The position numbers and the translations under genes are program-made. A DNA stretch of 64,000 bases from Ornithinibacillus sp. 4-3 (lineage in GTDB: Bacteria; Bacillota; Bacilli; Bacillales; Amphibacillaceae). The notes under the pieces are model-generated. The model searched no databases. It worked only from the letters and a program-made list of their open reading frames with translations, and was not told the DNA's origin. Shown piece after piece: positions 53,701-61,843 of this stretch. Location: assembly GCF_040958695.1 (NCBI RefSeq), contig NZ_CP162599.1, positions 2,700,001 to 2,764,000 of the forward strand. Direction: 5' to 3'. The first letter of the stretch is position 1. Each line of letters begins with the position of its first letter.

Positions 53701-55909
53701 AATTTAGATGTGAAACGATATCAAACAAGTATTGACTTTCAGATTCTGTATCTGCCGCTCTTAAATATCTACCAATCCTCAAATGATACTGCTCCCGCTT
53801 TTCCAAAGACATCATGTCGTAAAAAGCTTGCTGAACCTTATCATGTAAAAATAAATATTTTGGTGATTCCTGTTTTAGCAAAGGAAATATTTCATTAGGA
53901 TAAACCCATTTATAATGTGCATCCTGCGGTAAAATAAGACCTTCTGTTAGTGCACACCAAAGCTGTTCTGATAATACAGAAGCATCTATTTCCACAATGG
54001 ATGCCAGTGTATGATGTTCAAATTGATTTCCAAGACAAGCTGCAATTTGTAGGATTTCTATTGTTTCTTTTGGTAGTTTTTCTATCCGTTTCATGATGAC
54101 TTGAATAATGGTATCCGTAAGATCTAAATCTGTTAGATGTTCAGGATACAATTGCCATTTCCCAACTTGACTATCAAAATCAATAATTTTCTCTTCTACA
54201 AAAGAAGTTAATAATTGTACGATAAACAACGGATTACCTTGTGTAATACGATAGATAATTTTAGCCAATGCTACTTTTTCTTCTTGTTCAATAGAAATGG
54301 TGTCACTTATCCATTGCAAAATATGATTAAGCTCTAATGGTTTCATATTTATTTCTACAATAGGTTTATGTTGATCTCTTAGTTCAGATAACATTAGTTC
54401 AAGTGGATGACCAACCATAACCTCCTGATCACGATAGGCACCAACAACCATAAAGTGCTCTGATTCATGATTCAAGATTATATGTTTAATTAAATCTAAT
54501 GTGGCATAATCTGCCCACTGTAGATCATCAATAAAGAATACAAGCGGATGGTCCTTACTAGCGAAGATACTAATAAATTGACTTACTGCTTGTAAAAAAC
54601 GAAAATGAATCCCTTCTACCGCAATAATTGGTACTACTGTTTGTTTTCCAACTAACCATTCTATTTCTGGAATCAAATCGGCAATAACGCTAATATAAAC
54701 GGGAGACATCATTTGTTTGATTTTTTCTTTCCACTTAGATGTCGCTTCTTCTCCTTCAGCCATAATTTGTTTTAATAATGTTCGAAATGCCTGTACAATT
54801 GGAGCATATGGAATTCGATTTTGAAACTGAATAAACTTTCCTGAAATAAAATAACCTTTATGAATAATTATCGATTTTTCCAATTCACCGACCAACGCTG
54901 TTTTTCCTATACCAGAACGACCAGTAATAAGAGTAAGTCGTGAGCCTGTTTCTTTCGTTTTATAAAAATGATCTAATAATTGCTTGAGCTGATCATCCCT
55001 TCCGTATAATTTGTTTGTAGGATTAAACAAAACATACTGGTCCTTCTCTCCTAATGAGAAATCAGCTATTTCTCCTTCACGAGTTAACATTTGCATGCAT
55101 TTCTCAAGATCCTCTTTTAATCCATAGGCACTTTGATAACGGTCTTCAGGAGATTTCTCAAGTAACTTCATAACAATATTAGAAACAGTCACTGGAATAG
55201 TTTTATCTATTTCATGTGGCGGTTTTGCTTCTAATGCTAAATGTGCATGGATCATGTCTACCACTTTATCAAATTTAAATGGAATTTCACCGACAAGAAT
55301 TTCATATAAAATAACTCCTAGAGAATATAAATCAGAACGATTATCTAGTAAGCGATTCATTCTTCCAGATTGCTCTGGAGACCAGTAAATTGCATCATAA
55401 ATTAAATTACGATAATAAACCGGTTGAACCATTTCTGATTGCAGCATTGTTGATTGATGTAAACCAGTAATTTTGATCTCCTTTTGATGCATATCCATTA
55501 AAATAAATTGCGGCTGTAAAAATTTATGAATAATAGATTCTTGGTGTACAGATGCTAATATACTTGCAAGCTTTGATGCAATATGAAGAAAGGTATGAAG
55601 ATCAAGAACTAGATGCTTACGCTCATCTATCCATTGCCTTAATGTTTTTCCTGAAAAGTATTCTGTAACAGCCAGAACTTTATTCCCGTGTTTTTCTATT
55701 TTCGATGGCTGTAAAACAAAGCTAGGTGACAGACGACTACTCATATGAAAATCATGGATGGCTTCCGCAGCACATAATGCTAAATTTGTATTTTTCAATT
55801 GTTTTAATGTAACGATTTTATGATCATCTTTACCATAAACTTTATATAAATTCCATGAACGTTCATCGATAAGCTGTTCTAACACACGATAGCCTAAAAT
55901 ATCTTTCAT
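50714..55909 (-). CDS. pseudokinase-AAA-GAF-histidine kinase hybrid sensor
   Basis: A 1731-residue protein. Domains: Ser/Thr kinase-like fold (1-275), AAA/STAND ATPase with Walker A GRSGIGKT (330-337) and Walker B VFFIDDLQWAD, a helical TPR-like region (about 750-1280), GAF (about 1318-1466), coiled coil, and histidine kinase with His1512 in ISHDLRSP and HATPase motifs NAVKHA, DNGKGI and GLGLAITK. In the kinase part Lys36 remains, but the catalytic loop reads HKFLQPQF (Asp, Lys and Asn all lost) and DFG is TGL, so it is predicted inactive. Full kinase/AAA/HK hybrids are known in cyanobacteria and Gram-positives. An OmpR-type regulator lies upstream beyond the IS. The start is ATG 55909 after GGAG. 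Confidence 0.88.
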   Translation of the reverse strand: MKDILGYRVLEQLIDERSWNLYKVYGKDDHKIVTLKQLKNTNLALCAAEAIHDFHMSSRLSPSFVLQPSKIEKHGNKVLAVTEYFSGKTLRQWIDERKHLVLDLHTFLHIASKLASILASVHQESIIHKFLQPQFILMDMHQKEIKITGLHQSTMLQSEMVQPVYYRNLIYDAIYWSPEQSGRMNRLLDNRSDLYSLGVILYEILVGEIPFKFDKVVDMIHAHLALEAKPPHEIDKTIPVTVSNIVMKLLEKSPEDRYQSAYGLKEDLEKCMQMLTREGEIADFSLGEKDQYVLFNPTNKLYGRDDQLKQLLDHFYKTKETGSRLTLITGRSGIGKTALVGELEKSIIIHKGYFISGKFIQFQNRIPYAPIVQAFRTLLKQIMAEGEEATSKWKEKIKQMMSPVYISVIADLIPEIEWLVGKQTVVPIIAVEGIHFRFLQAVSQFISIFASKDHPLVFFIDDLQWADYATLDLIKHIILNHESEHFMVVGAYRDQEVMVGHPLELMLSELRDQHKPIVEINMKPLELNHILQWISDTISIEQEEKVALAKIIYRITQGNPLFIVQLLTSFVEEKIIDFDSQVGKWQLYPEHLTDLDLTDTIIQVIMKRIEKLPKETIEILQIAACLGNQFEHHTLASIVEIDASVLSEQLWCALTEGLILPQDAHYKWVYPNEIFPLLKQESPKYLFLHDKVQQAFYDMMSLEKREQYHLRIGRYLRAADTESESQYLFDIVSHLNSVADYLTTEEKIELIKMNKEAGESAIQRGATMSALLYYQKARELLPTAVWQNPFSYELICNIVFGLAEVHYLNQKFPEAEAILDEMLTFPLQLKEKIAVYNLKVRLYTHTHQVKNAVRAGMEGLRLLGLEINQTPSNAVLLKEFMKTKLAIGRKSPEKLLMLSAATAEHPKLLMQTLINTNGSAYHVNHKMATLLMLKALQLTIKYGDMDTTCLVYNNYALTLSAGFNDYEGSFQFSQLAMQHVEKFNDASLKGRIYFVFGSFVNHWKAQLRLSLQYLERSQQLNIEAGNLHLAGACSAFIGCVMFYKGENLRTILETIERQLSLAKQYKYTLANDFLSEMQDWLEILSKGDSEVVWEFPLFTEDEAALIIHYTFRLQMTYLFLNEKKAREIIEILEEKSKALPTLIATPEYYFYYCLWILKFVDRNTMTLSAAKRKINKKLKRLKEWAKLCPENYRHKYLLIKAEFLRMSNQKAGLIQMYNEALQYAEKHGFLQDAAIINEYAALYFIDEELYTPAKAYMTEAYDGYLKWGAERIAHVLYSMHSDYITDRYTKNVTNITLENEFIDVETVMESMTTIAREVNFDQLISKLLNIIMTYAGAVDVYVMIMVDGELELAASNNAEKGLKLYPQTQKVENMDNLPISIIHYVHQSQDTVVLGQANKDGDFVNDPYIKNNEVKSVLCIPIVFQQHVTGILYLENNKTSYTFTKDRVVLLTLLASQTATSIENAYFYQDLEDKVKERTIQLNQVNGKLIQANQSLALSKEQRRQLLANISHDLRSPILIARNHVTALLEGVIEDPEKQHHYLHVVKDRLTSLNKLIQDLFDMTRLESGNFLFQFEAIPVDQLFKYLCKQFDFEMRYEEIIYKWSMDEPEDRYPLVEADISRLEQVMNNLVFNAVKHAQPTRIELRLEFSNPNEVTIHVIDNGKGITGEDLPFIFDRFYSNKPANGQATHGLGLAITKEIIMQHKGEINVKSNVGKGTIFSFTLPTFDVDE

Positions 55910-56145
55910 TATCCTCATCTCCACTCAGCATCCCATTCATTAAATACCTAGCGAATCCATTTGCCTATGTTTAATATTGTTACTAGAGCCCCCTATTTGT
56001 TCTTTCCTTCTTGTGAAATCTCTTATTTCAAAGAGGAAAATTGATTATATATTATCCTACATTCTATTTCTAAGAAATTTGAATTAACTTTCTCTAATGA
56101 ACAATCAGCGTTCTTATTAATGATAATATTAAGAATAATTAATCT

Positions 56146-56154
56146 AAACTTAAT
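56146..56154. repeat. IS target duplication, left copy
   Basis: AAACTTAAT directly before the IS left end; identical to 57558-57566. Confidence 0.9.
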
Positions 56155-57557
56155 CACTAGCGTCGCATTAAAAAACAAAAGTATAAAGTAAAATACTGAA
56201 TTTTCTTTAACTATATTTTTCCATAAAAAAATCCTTTATAATGGGGTTTGGTAGTAAACTATCCAAATCCAATATAAAGGACATACACATGGATAAGTTT
56301 ACACGAAAAACATCATTTGAACAATGGTTTTCACCGATTTCGACTGAACTTTTTAATGAAATGGTTGGAAACTTTCAATTAGATTACTATACAAAGAAGC
56401 TTTATATGGCGCCATTCATGAAGTTACTGCTGTTTGCGCAACTTCATGGTACCGAAAGTTTACGGGCGTTAGCTGACGCTGTTTTTTCAGATGATCTTCA
56501 AAAAGCAGTTGGGTTTGAATCCATTAGCTTTTCACAATTAGGCAGAAGACTAAATGAAGTGCCTACTTCTTTTTTTGAAGCCATCTTCTTAAATCTAGTA
56601 GCGAAAATTCATGAAAAAACAGACTTTCAGCACAGAAGAAAAACGTCTACACCTTGGATGTTGATTGATTCTACCACATTACCTTTAAATTTAACGAATC
56701 ACAGATGGGCTGAATTCCGAAAAACAAAGTCTGGCGTAAAGCTTCATCTGCGCCTTGTATTTATGGAAAAAGGCCTTTCTTATCCGGACAAAGCAGTCAT
56801 GACGAACGCAATAGAACACGACCGTGGACAGTTAGAAGTATTTGTTGACGATAAAGAATGCATGTACGTTTTTGACCGTGGCTACTTGGATTACGAGCGT
56901 TTCGATCGCATGACAGATGACGGCTATTTCTTTGTATCACGTTTAAGGAAAAACGCTGTCGTTCGGGTAATTAAAACACTTGAAGTTCCATCAAACTCAT
57001 CTATTTTATCAGATGAAATGGTCGTTCTCGGATCAACTCAAAACCGAACAGAACACGTTTTTCGTAAAATAAAAGTACTGGATGATAAAGGGAAAGAACT
57101 CACGTTAATTTCAAATCGGTTTGACATTAGCGCAGTTGAAATCGCCGATGTTTACAAGTCCAGATGGGCAATCGAACTCTTTTTCAAATGGATGAAACAA
57201 CATCTCTCAATCAAAAAGTTCTACGGGCATAGCGAACAAGCAGTCCATAATCAAGTGTACGTAGCGATGATTGTCTATTGTTTAAACGTACTCGCGCAGC
57301 TAAGCACAAACAGCTCGCGGACTTATCTCCAAATCAGTCGTTATTTAAAAGCCGCAATTTGGAAATCTGCCCATATTTGGATTCGTAAAATCAAAGGAAA
57401 AGGTGTCCCGTAAAACTTTTTAATTTTTGTCGCACTCGTCTTTGGCTATAGTCAAAAAAATGGATGTTTACTACCTTTGTTTAGGTGCTTTCAATTTTTT
57501 CTTTAAAACCAGAAATGTAGTTCAGAACATTCTGCATTTATTTATGCGACGCTAGTG
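56155..57557 (+). mobile_element. IS4-family insertion sequence (IS4Bsu1-like)
   Basis: A 1403-bp element. The left end CACTAGCGTCGCATTAAA and the reverse complement of the right end CACTAGCGTCGCATAAAT share 14 leading bases. It carries one intact transposase gene and sits between perfect 9-bp direct repeats, so the insertion looks recent and the element potentially active. It lies between the hybrid kinase gene and the sinI-like gene. Confidence 0.95.
56289..57413 (+). CDS. IS4-family transposase
   Basis: A 374-residue DDE transposase beginning MDKFTRKTSFEQWFSPIST, closely similar to IS4Bsu1-type transposases of Bacillus. DDE residues: Asp in WMLIDSTTLPL, Asp in YVFDRGYLDYERF (Y-x2-R motif near), and Glu in KSRWAIELFFKWMKQHLSIKKF, the IS4 signature Y-(2)-R-(3)-E-(6)-K. 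The reading frame is uninterrupted. The start is ATG 56289 near AAAGGAC; an earlier in-frame ATG at 56241 is possible. Confidence 0.93.
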   Translation: MDKFTRKTSFEQWFSPISTELFNEMVGNFQLDYYTKKLYMAPFMKLLLFAQLHGTESLRALADAVFSDDLQKAVGFESISFSQLGRRLNEVPTSFFEAIFLNLVAKIHEKTDFQHRRKTSTPWMLIDSTTLPLNLTNHRWAEFRKTKSGVKLHLRLVFMEKGLSYPDKAVMTNAIEHDRGQLEVFVDDKECMYVFDRGYLDYERFDRMTDDGYFFVSRLRKNAVVRVIKTLEVPSNSSILSDEMVVLGSTQNRTEHVFRKIKVLDDKGKELTLISNRFDISAVEIADVYKSRWAIELFFKWMKQHLSIKKFYGHSEQAVHNQVYVAMIVYCLNVLAQLSTNSSRTYLQISRYLKAAIWKSAHIWIRKIKGKGVP

Positions 57558-57566
57558 AAACTTAAT
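57558..57566. repeat. IS target duplication, right copy
   Basis: AAACTTAAT directly after the IS right end; identical to 56146-56154. Confidence 0.9.
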
Positions 57567-57572
57567 CTAAAC

Positions 57573-57602
57573 TTGATTTATTTTTTAACCTTCCTCTATA
57601 TA
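57573..57602 (+). promoter_or_regulatory. candidate promoter of the sinI-like gene
   Basis: TTGATT, 18-bp spacer and TATATA, about 40 bp before the ATG. Just upstream, before IS insertion, the sequence contained two direct copies of AATCTAAACTT at 11-bp spacing, a pattern used by OmpR-type regulators. Confidence 0.45.
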
Positions 57603-57640
57603 CTTTGAAGTAGTAACAAGTTAAAGGGGGAGAAATACAA

Positions 57641-57778
57641 ATGAAAATAAAAACTAAAGATAAAAATAAAGTTTCCTATGATCCTGAATGGGTTGCTCTA
57701 ATTATAGAAGCAAAAAAATTAGGTTTAAGCGCAAAAGAAATTCGACAGTTCATCAAATATCAACTTATGCATCAATAA
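57641..57778 (+). CDS. SinI-like antirepressor
   Basis: A 45-residue protein starting MKIKTKDKNKVSYDPEWVALIIEA. Residues 13-40 (DPEWVALIIEAKKLGLSAKEIRQFIK) match the SinI/SlrA dimerisation domain; B. subtilis SinI has DQEWVELMVEAKEANISPEEIRKYL. SinI binds and disarms the biofilm repressor SinR. AAAGGGGGAG stands seven bases before the ATG. It ends 14 bp inside the convergent response-regulator gene. No sinR is in the window, so its partner must be elsewhere. The promoter lies within 75 bp of the IS end. Confidence 0.85.
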   Translation: MKIKTKDKNKVSYDPEWVALIIEAKKLGLSAKEIRQFIKYQLMHQ

Positions 57779-58493
57779 ACCCATTAAACTTGTATCCAAT
57801 TCCACGAAATGTTTGAATATATTCAATGTCATTTCTGTTTTGTTCTAGTTTCTTTCGTAGATTACTAATATGGACAAGTACAGTACGATAATCGCCTAAG
57901 CTATCTTCACCCCACACCATGTCAAAAAGCTGCTCTACACTGTAAATGCGGTCAGGATTCTTCGCAAGGACACATAAGAGTTGGTATTCTTTCGCTGACA
58001 GCTTCACAGACTCTTCATCTAGTAGAACATCCGCACTTTCCAGCTTAATAATCAAACCAGGAAACATTAAATTATTTCCATTCTCTCTACTTGTTTTAAG
58101 ACTAGTATTTTCTTGAGCTGGAAATGTCCGTGTTCTTCGTAAATGCGCCCGCACTTTGGCAACAATCACAGAAAAGCTTGTTGATTTTTCAATAAAATCA
58201 TCCGCACCAATACTCAAGCCAATTATTTTATCCATATCTTCATTTTTAGAACTATAAAATAAAATAGGTACTTCTGTTTTCTTTCGTATATATTGACAAA
58301 GTTCAAAGCCATCTAAATGCGGCATCATTACATCTAGAATAATTAAATCAGGAATATCTTCATCAATTAATTGTAAAGCTTGATAACCGTTTGAGGAGGT
58401 AACGACTTGAAAATGATTCTTCTCTAAATATACTTGCAAAACGTCTCGTACATCAGCATCATCATCGATGATTAAGATTTTTTCATTAGCCAT
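57765..58493 (-). CDS. OmpR/PhoB-family response regulator
   Basis: A 242-residue regulator. The receiver domain has the acidic cluster IIDDDAD, phosphoacceptor Asp54 in LIILDVMMP and Lys in FIEKSTSF (the usual Pro after Lys is replaced by Ser). The C-terminal winged helix (about 145-240) ends YIQTFRGIGYKF. The start is ATG 58493 after GGAAGGAGGGATAAAG. It is the nearest candidate partner for the hybrid histidine kinase at 50.7 kb, now separated by the IS and the sinI-like gene. Confidence 0.92.
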   Translation of the reverse strand: MANEKILIIDDDADVRDVLQVYLEKNHFQVVTSSNGYQALQLIDEDIPDLIILDVMMPHLDGFELCQYIRKKTEVPILFYSSKNEDMDKIIGLSIGADDFIEKSTSFSVIVAKVRAHLRRTRTFPAQENTSLKTSRENGNNLMFPGLIIKLESADVLLDEESVKLSAKEYQLLCVLAKNPDRIYSVEQLFDMVWGEDSLGDYRTVLVHISNLRKKLEQNRNDIEYIQTFRGIGYKFNGFIDA

Positions 58494-58942
58494 CTTTATC
58501 CCTCCTTCCTTATATAAAATATTGATTATCAATTATTATTAAGAAAATGTCCAGTTTTTGAATAGTTCGAGTATTCATTATATCGTTTTCCACCCTTATT
58601 TACCATGACTTTATTCCTGTTCATCTTAATCTTTCGGAATTATAAGTAAAGAATATATCGTGTAAGTTTTCTTTAAAACAATGAAGTGTTAAGCAAAGCA
58701 CATAAAAAAATAGCATGCTAATTCTTTCTGAATAACCCATGCTATTTTCATATTCATGACGTCATTAAAACTATAATATGAAACAATCTATTGAATAATA
58801 CATAAGTAAAGGATAGTAGAAATTGTGAAAAATCAGTTTCAGAATTCGAATATCGATATAAAAATAAGGATACGAAAGACTAGATGATTTCGTATCCTTA
58901 TATATTGATTTACACGCTTGAAAAGAATTAATAGGAATAGCT
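58494..58942. other. intergenic region with two hairpins
   Basis: 449 bases without a supported gene. ATTGAT-T-ATCAAT (58521-58533) is a perfect palindrome just upstream of the response regulator, near a TATATAA element. AAAATAGCATG/CATGCTATTTT (58707-58748) is a terminator-like hairpin with no adjacent gene end, possibly left from a lost gene. Confidence 0.5.
58864..58901 (-). terminator. terminator of the Gfo/Idh/MocA gene
   Basis: ATAAGGATACGAAA and TTTCGTATCCTTAT form a 14-bp perfect stem, with TTTTTATATC following on the minus strand. Confidence 0.85.
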
Positions 58943-59899
58943 TTAGTTCTTTCCTAATAATTTCTCCAGTACTGCTTGAACTTCATAACCTTCTTGGAAA
59001 TCAATTAAGTGAGCTGGTTCTCCTTTAGCCGCCTTCACCAATTCATCTACCAGTAGCATTTTCGCTTCACGATCACGATGAGATAATACTTCCTCTTCCT
59101 GATCTAAAGAAGAGAATGTTAATGTTCCCCAGTTTAATAGAGATAATACTCCCTTCTCCCCATAAGCACGTAATGCAACATCTTCCTGCTTCGCAATATT
59201 ACTTAGTCCATTTACTAAAATAGGTGTTCCATCCTCAAGCTCTAGACGAGCAATGATGCCAATCTCACAGTCTTCTTCATTATCTGGATAATCAATAAAT
59301 GAATTTACATTCGTTACCTTCCCAAAAATTTGTTGGATAAATTGAAGATAATGTGGCATTACTTCACGAATGTATCCACCTTGCTCTCTTTTAGCAATCC
59401 ATGGATTTTGTTGCCATGCCCTAGGCCATGTTGTAAAATGCATTTTAAAATCAATTCGTCTTAATTTGCCAATGATACCGCTGTTCAGCTTCTCTTCAAA
59501 GAGCTGTACAGGTGGTGTGTATGGCAATGGGAAATTCATTGCGGTCATTACTCCTGCTTCAGCAGCTTTTTCTGCCATATCTTTTGCTTCTTCATATGTA
59601 TTTGCAAGCGGTTTTTCACATAAAATATTTTTCCCTGCTGCCATTACATCAAGTGCAATTCCATGATGGAACTTTGGTGGTACTGCTACATAAACCAATT
59701 CGACACGATCATCATGGATCAAATCCCTATGGTCTTCATATGAAGTCGCCTCTACATATGTCTCTCTAATTTCATTCATTCTGTTAACGCTTACATCACA
59801 AATCGCAACAATTTCTGTTTCTGGATGAGCGATAAATTGTTTAATTAATCTTTCTCCAACTGCTCCTAAACCAATAATACCTATGTTTAGTTTTCCCAT
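58943..59899 (-). CDS. Gfo/Idh/MocA family oxidoreductase
   Basis: A 318-residue NAD(P)-dependent oxidoreductase. Rossmann motif GIIGLGAVGERLI near residue 5, the family EKPLANTYEEAKDMAEKA motif (catalytic Lys) and a C-terminal beta domain including GGYIREVMPHYLQFI. Members act on sugars, inositol or related polyols; the substrate is not evident and no transporter adjoins. The start is ATG 59899 after AAGGTGAT; a TTG five codons upstream lies in the ribosome binding site. Divergent from the catalase gene. Confidence 0.9.
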   Translation of the reverse strand: MGKLNIGIIGLGAVGERLIKQFIAHPETEIVAICDVSVNRMNEIRETYVEATSYEDHRDLIHDDRVELVYVAVPPKFHHGIALDVMAAGKNILCEKPLANTYEEAKDMAEKAAEAGVMTAMNFPLPYTPPVQLFEEKLNSGIIGKLRRIDFKMHFTTWPRAWQQNPWIAKREQGGYIREVMPHYLQFIQQIFGKVTNVNSFIDYPDNEEDCEIGIIARLELEDGTPILVNGLSNIAKQEDVALRAYGEKGVLSLLNWGTLTFSSLDQEEEVLSHRDREAKMLLVDELVKAAKGEPAHLIDFQEGYEVQAVLEKLLGKN

Positions 59900-60229
59900 T
59901 ATTATCACCTTCAATAAATAGTATAATTAGTAATCCGAATAAATCATAACATATTTTCGAAAATTCTTCCTCTTTTGCCTACCTGAAAGTAGAGAAACTT
60001 TTTTAATAATCTAGTAGCATAATTCGGTTTCCATATAGCAATTAAAAATTAAAGCTATTTAAATGATTATTATTGATAGGTAAATTTTAAAATAATTAGA
60101 CAATCGTCACATATTATTTATAATTATTACAAGAAAAAAGCCATTAAATTTACTATCAAATTCTGATTACTCATGTTATAATAATCATTATAAAGAAGTA
60201 TAGATTATAATTTATGAGGAGTGAATGAA
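59900..60229. other. divergent intergenic region upstream of katA
   Basis: 330 AT-rich bases. The only clear signals are the catalase promoter and PerR box at the right end; no ORF with a ribosome binding site was found. Confidence 0.6.
60177..60193 (+). promoter_or_regulatory. PerR box overlapping the catalase -10
   Basis: TAATAATCATTATAA (60179-60193) matches 14 of 15 bases of the PerR consensus TTATAATNATTATAA, and overlaps the -10 TATAAT (60177-60182). The -35 is weak. Peroxide would relieve repression. Confidence 0.8.
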
Positions 60230-61714
60230 TTGGAAGATAAGAAAAAGAAGTTAACTACAGTAGCAGGGGCTCCCGTGCCGAATAACCAAGATTCATTAAC
60301 AGCAGGCCCAAGAGGTCCTATGCTCCTTCAAGATGTTTGGTTTTTAGAGAAATTGGCACATTTTGACCGTGAAGTAATTCCAGAGCGTCGTATGCATGCG
60401 AAGGGTTCAGGTGCTTATGGAACATTTACCGTTACACATGATATTACACAATATACATCTGCAAAGATTTTCTCTGAAATAGGAAAGCAAACAGATATGT
60501 TTGTTCGTTTTTCTACAGTAGCTGGTGAGCGTGGAGCAGCCGATGCTGAGCGCGATATTCGCGGATTTTCTATGCGTTTCTACACAGAACAAGGAAATTG
60601 GGACCTTGTTGGAAATAATACGCCTGTATTTTTCTTTAGAGATCCATTAAAATTCCCTGATCTTAACCATGCAGTAAAACGTGATCCACGTACTAATATG
60701 CGTAGCGCTAATAATAACTGGGATTTTTGGTCTTCTCTTCCTGAGGCATTGCATCAAGTAACCATTGTAATGAGTGACCGTGGTATTCCAAAATCTTATC
60801 GTACGATGCATGGATTCGGAAGCCATACCTTCAGTATGATTAATGCAAAAAATGAGCGTGTTTGGGTTAAATTCCATCTTCGTTCACAACAAGGCATTGA
60901 GAACTTAACAGATCAAGAAGCTGAAGATGTTGTAGGTAAAGATCGTGAAAGTCATCAAAAGGATTTATATGAAGCAATTGAAAATGAAAATTATCCGAAA
61001 TGGAAAATGTACATTCAAGTAATGACAGAAGAAGAAGCAAATAACATGCCTTACAATCCATTTGACTTAACAAAAGTTTGGTATAAAGGTGACTTCCCAC
61101 TTATCGAAGTTGGAGAATTTGAACTTAATCGTAATCCAGAAAACTACTTTGCAGAAGTAGAACAAGCAGCATTTACACCTGCAAACGTAGTTCCAGGAAT
61201 TGGCTTCTCTCCTGATAAAATGTTACAGGGACGTCTATTCTCATATGGAGATGCACAGCGCTATCGTTTAGGTGTAAACCATCACCAAATTCCAGTGAAC
61301 CAACCGAAATGCCCTGTACATAGCTTCCATCGTGATGGAGCAATGCGTGTAGATGGGAATATGGGAAGCACACTTCACTATGAGCCAAACTCTTATGGTG
61401 AATGGCAAGAACAGCCAGATCATAGTGAACCAGCATTAGATTTGTATGGAAATGCCGATCGTTGGAATTTCCGGGAAGATGATAACCTTTATTATGAACA
61501 ACCTGGTAAGTTATTCAACCTAATGAGTGACGATCAAAAAGAATATTTATTCGGTAACACTGCTCGCAATATGGCAGATGCAGAAAAACATATTCAAATT
61601 CGTCATATTATTAATTGCTATAAAGCTGACCCAGCATATGGTCAAGGTGTTGCAAAAGCGGCAAATATTGCTTGGGAAGAAGTCGAAGCAGCATTAGATA
61701 CAGAAAATGCGTAA
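60230..61714 (+). CDS. katA: monofunctional heme catalase
   Basis: A 494-residue small-subunit (clade 3) catalase. Distal His56 in [12 protein letters not shown], Asn in [11 protein letters not shown], and proximal Tyr in [14 protein letters not shown] are present; NADPH-binding residues around [10 protein letters not shown] are kept. It disproportionates hydrogen peroxide in the cytosol. The start is TTG 60230, eight bases after GAGGAG; a GTG at 60221 overlaps the site. PerR box upstream, strong terminator downstream. A globin chemoreceptor gene follows in convergent orientation. Confidence 0.95.
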   Translation: MEDKKKKLTTVAGAPVPNNQDSLTAGPRGPMLLQDVWFLEKLAHFDREVIPERRMHAKGSGAYGTFTVTHDITQYTSAKIFSEIGKQTDMFVRFSTVAGERGAADAERDIRGFSMRFYTEQGNWDLVGNNTPVFFFRDPLKFPDLNHAVKRDPRTNMRSANNNWDFWSSLPEALHQVTIVMSDRGIPKSYRTMHGFGSHTFSMINAKNERVWVKFHLRSQQGIENLTDQEAEDVVGKDRESHQKDLYEAIENENYPKWKMYIQVMTEEEANNMPYNPFDLTKVWYKGDFPLIEVGEFELNRNPENYFAEVEQAAFTPANVVPGIGFSPDKMLQGRLFSYGDAQRYRLGVNHHQIPVNQPKCPVHSFHRDGAMRVDGNMGSTLHYEPNSYGEWQEQPDHSEPALDLYGNADRWNFREDDNLYYEQPGKLFNLMSDDQKEYLFGNTARNMADAEKHIQIRHIINCYKADPAYGQGVAKAANIAWEEVEAALDTENA

Positions 61715-61721
61715 GAAATTT

Positions 61722-61772
61722 AAGCCTTTCACAGAAACCAGCTTTTGCTGATTTTCTGTGAAAGGCTTTTTT
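61722..61772 (+). terminator. terminator of katA
   Basis: AAGCCTTTCACAGAAA and TTTCTGTGAAAGGCTT form a 16-bp stem, with TTTT after it. Confidence 0.9.
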
Positions 61773-61777
61773 AAAGA

Positions 61778-61836
61778 GAAAAAATCGTCCTTTCTAAAAT
61801 AGAGTACTCTATTTTAGAAATAAGACGATTTTTTAT
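61778..61836 (-). terminator. terminator of the chemoreceptor gene
   Basis: AAAATCGTC/GACGATTTT outer stem encloses the perfect palindrome CTAAAATAGAGTACTCTATTTTAG (given in two arms: CTAAAATAGAGT, ACTCTATTTTAG). It ends 8 bp past the stop codon. Confidence 0.85.
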
Positions 61837-61843
61837 TTTATAA

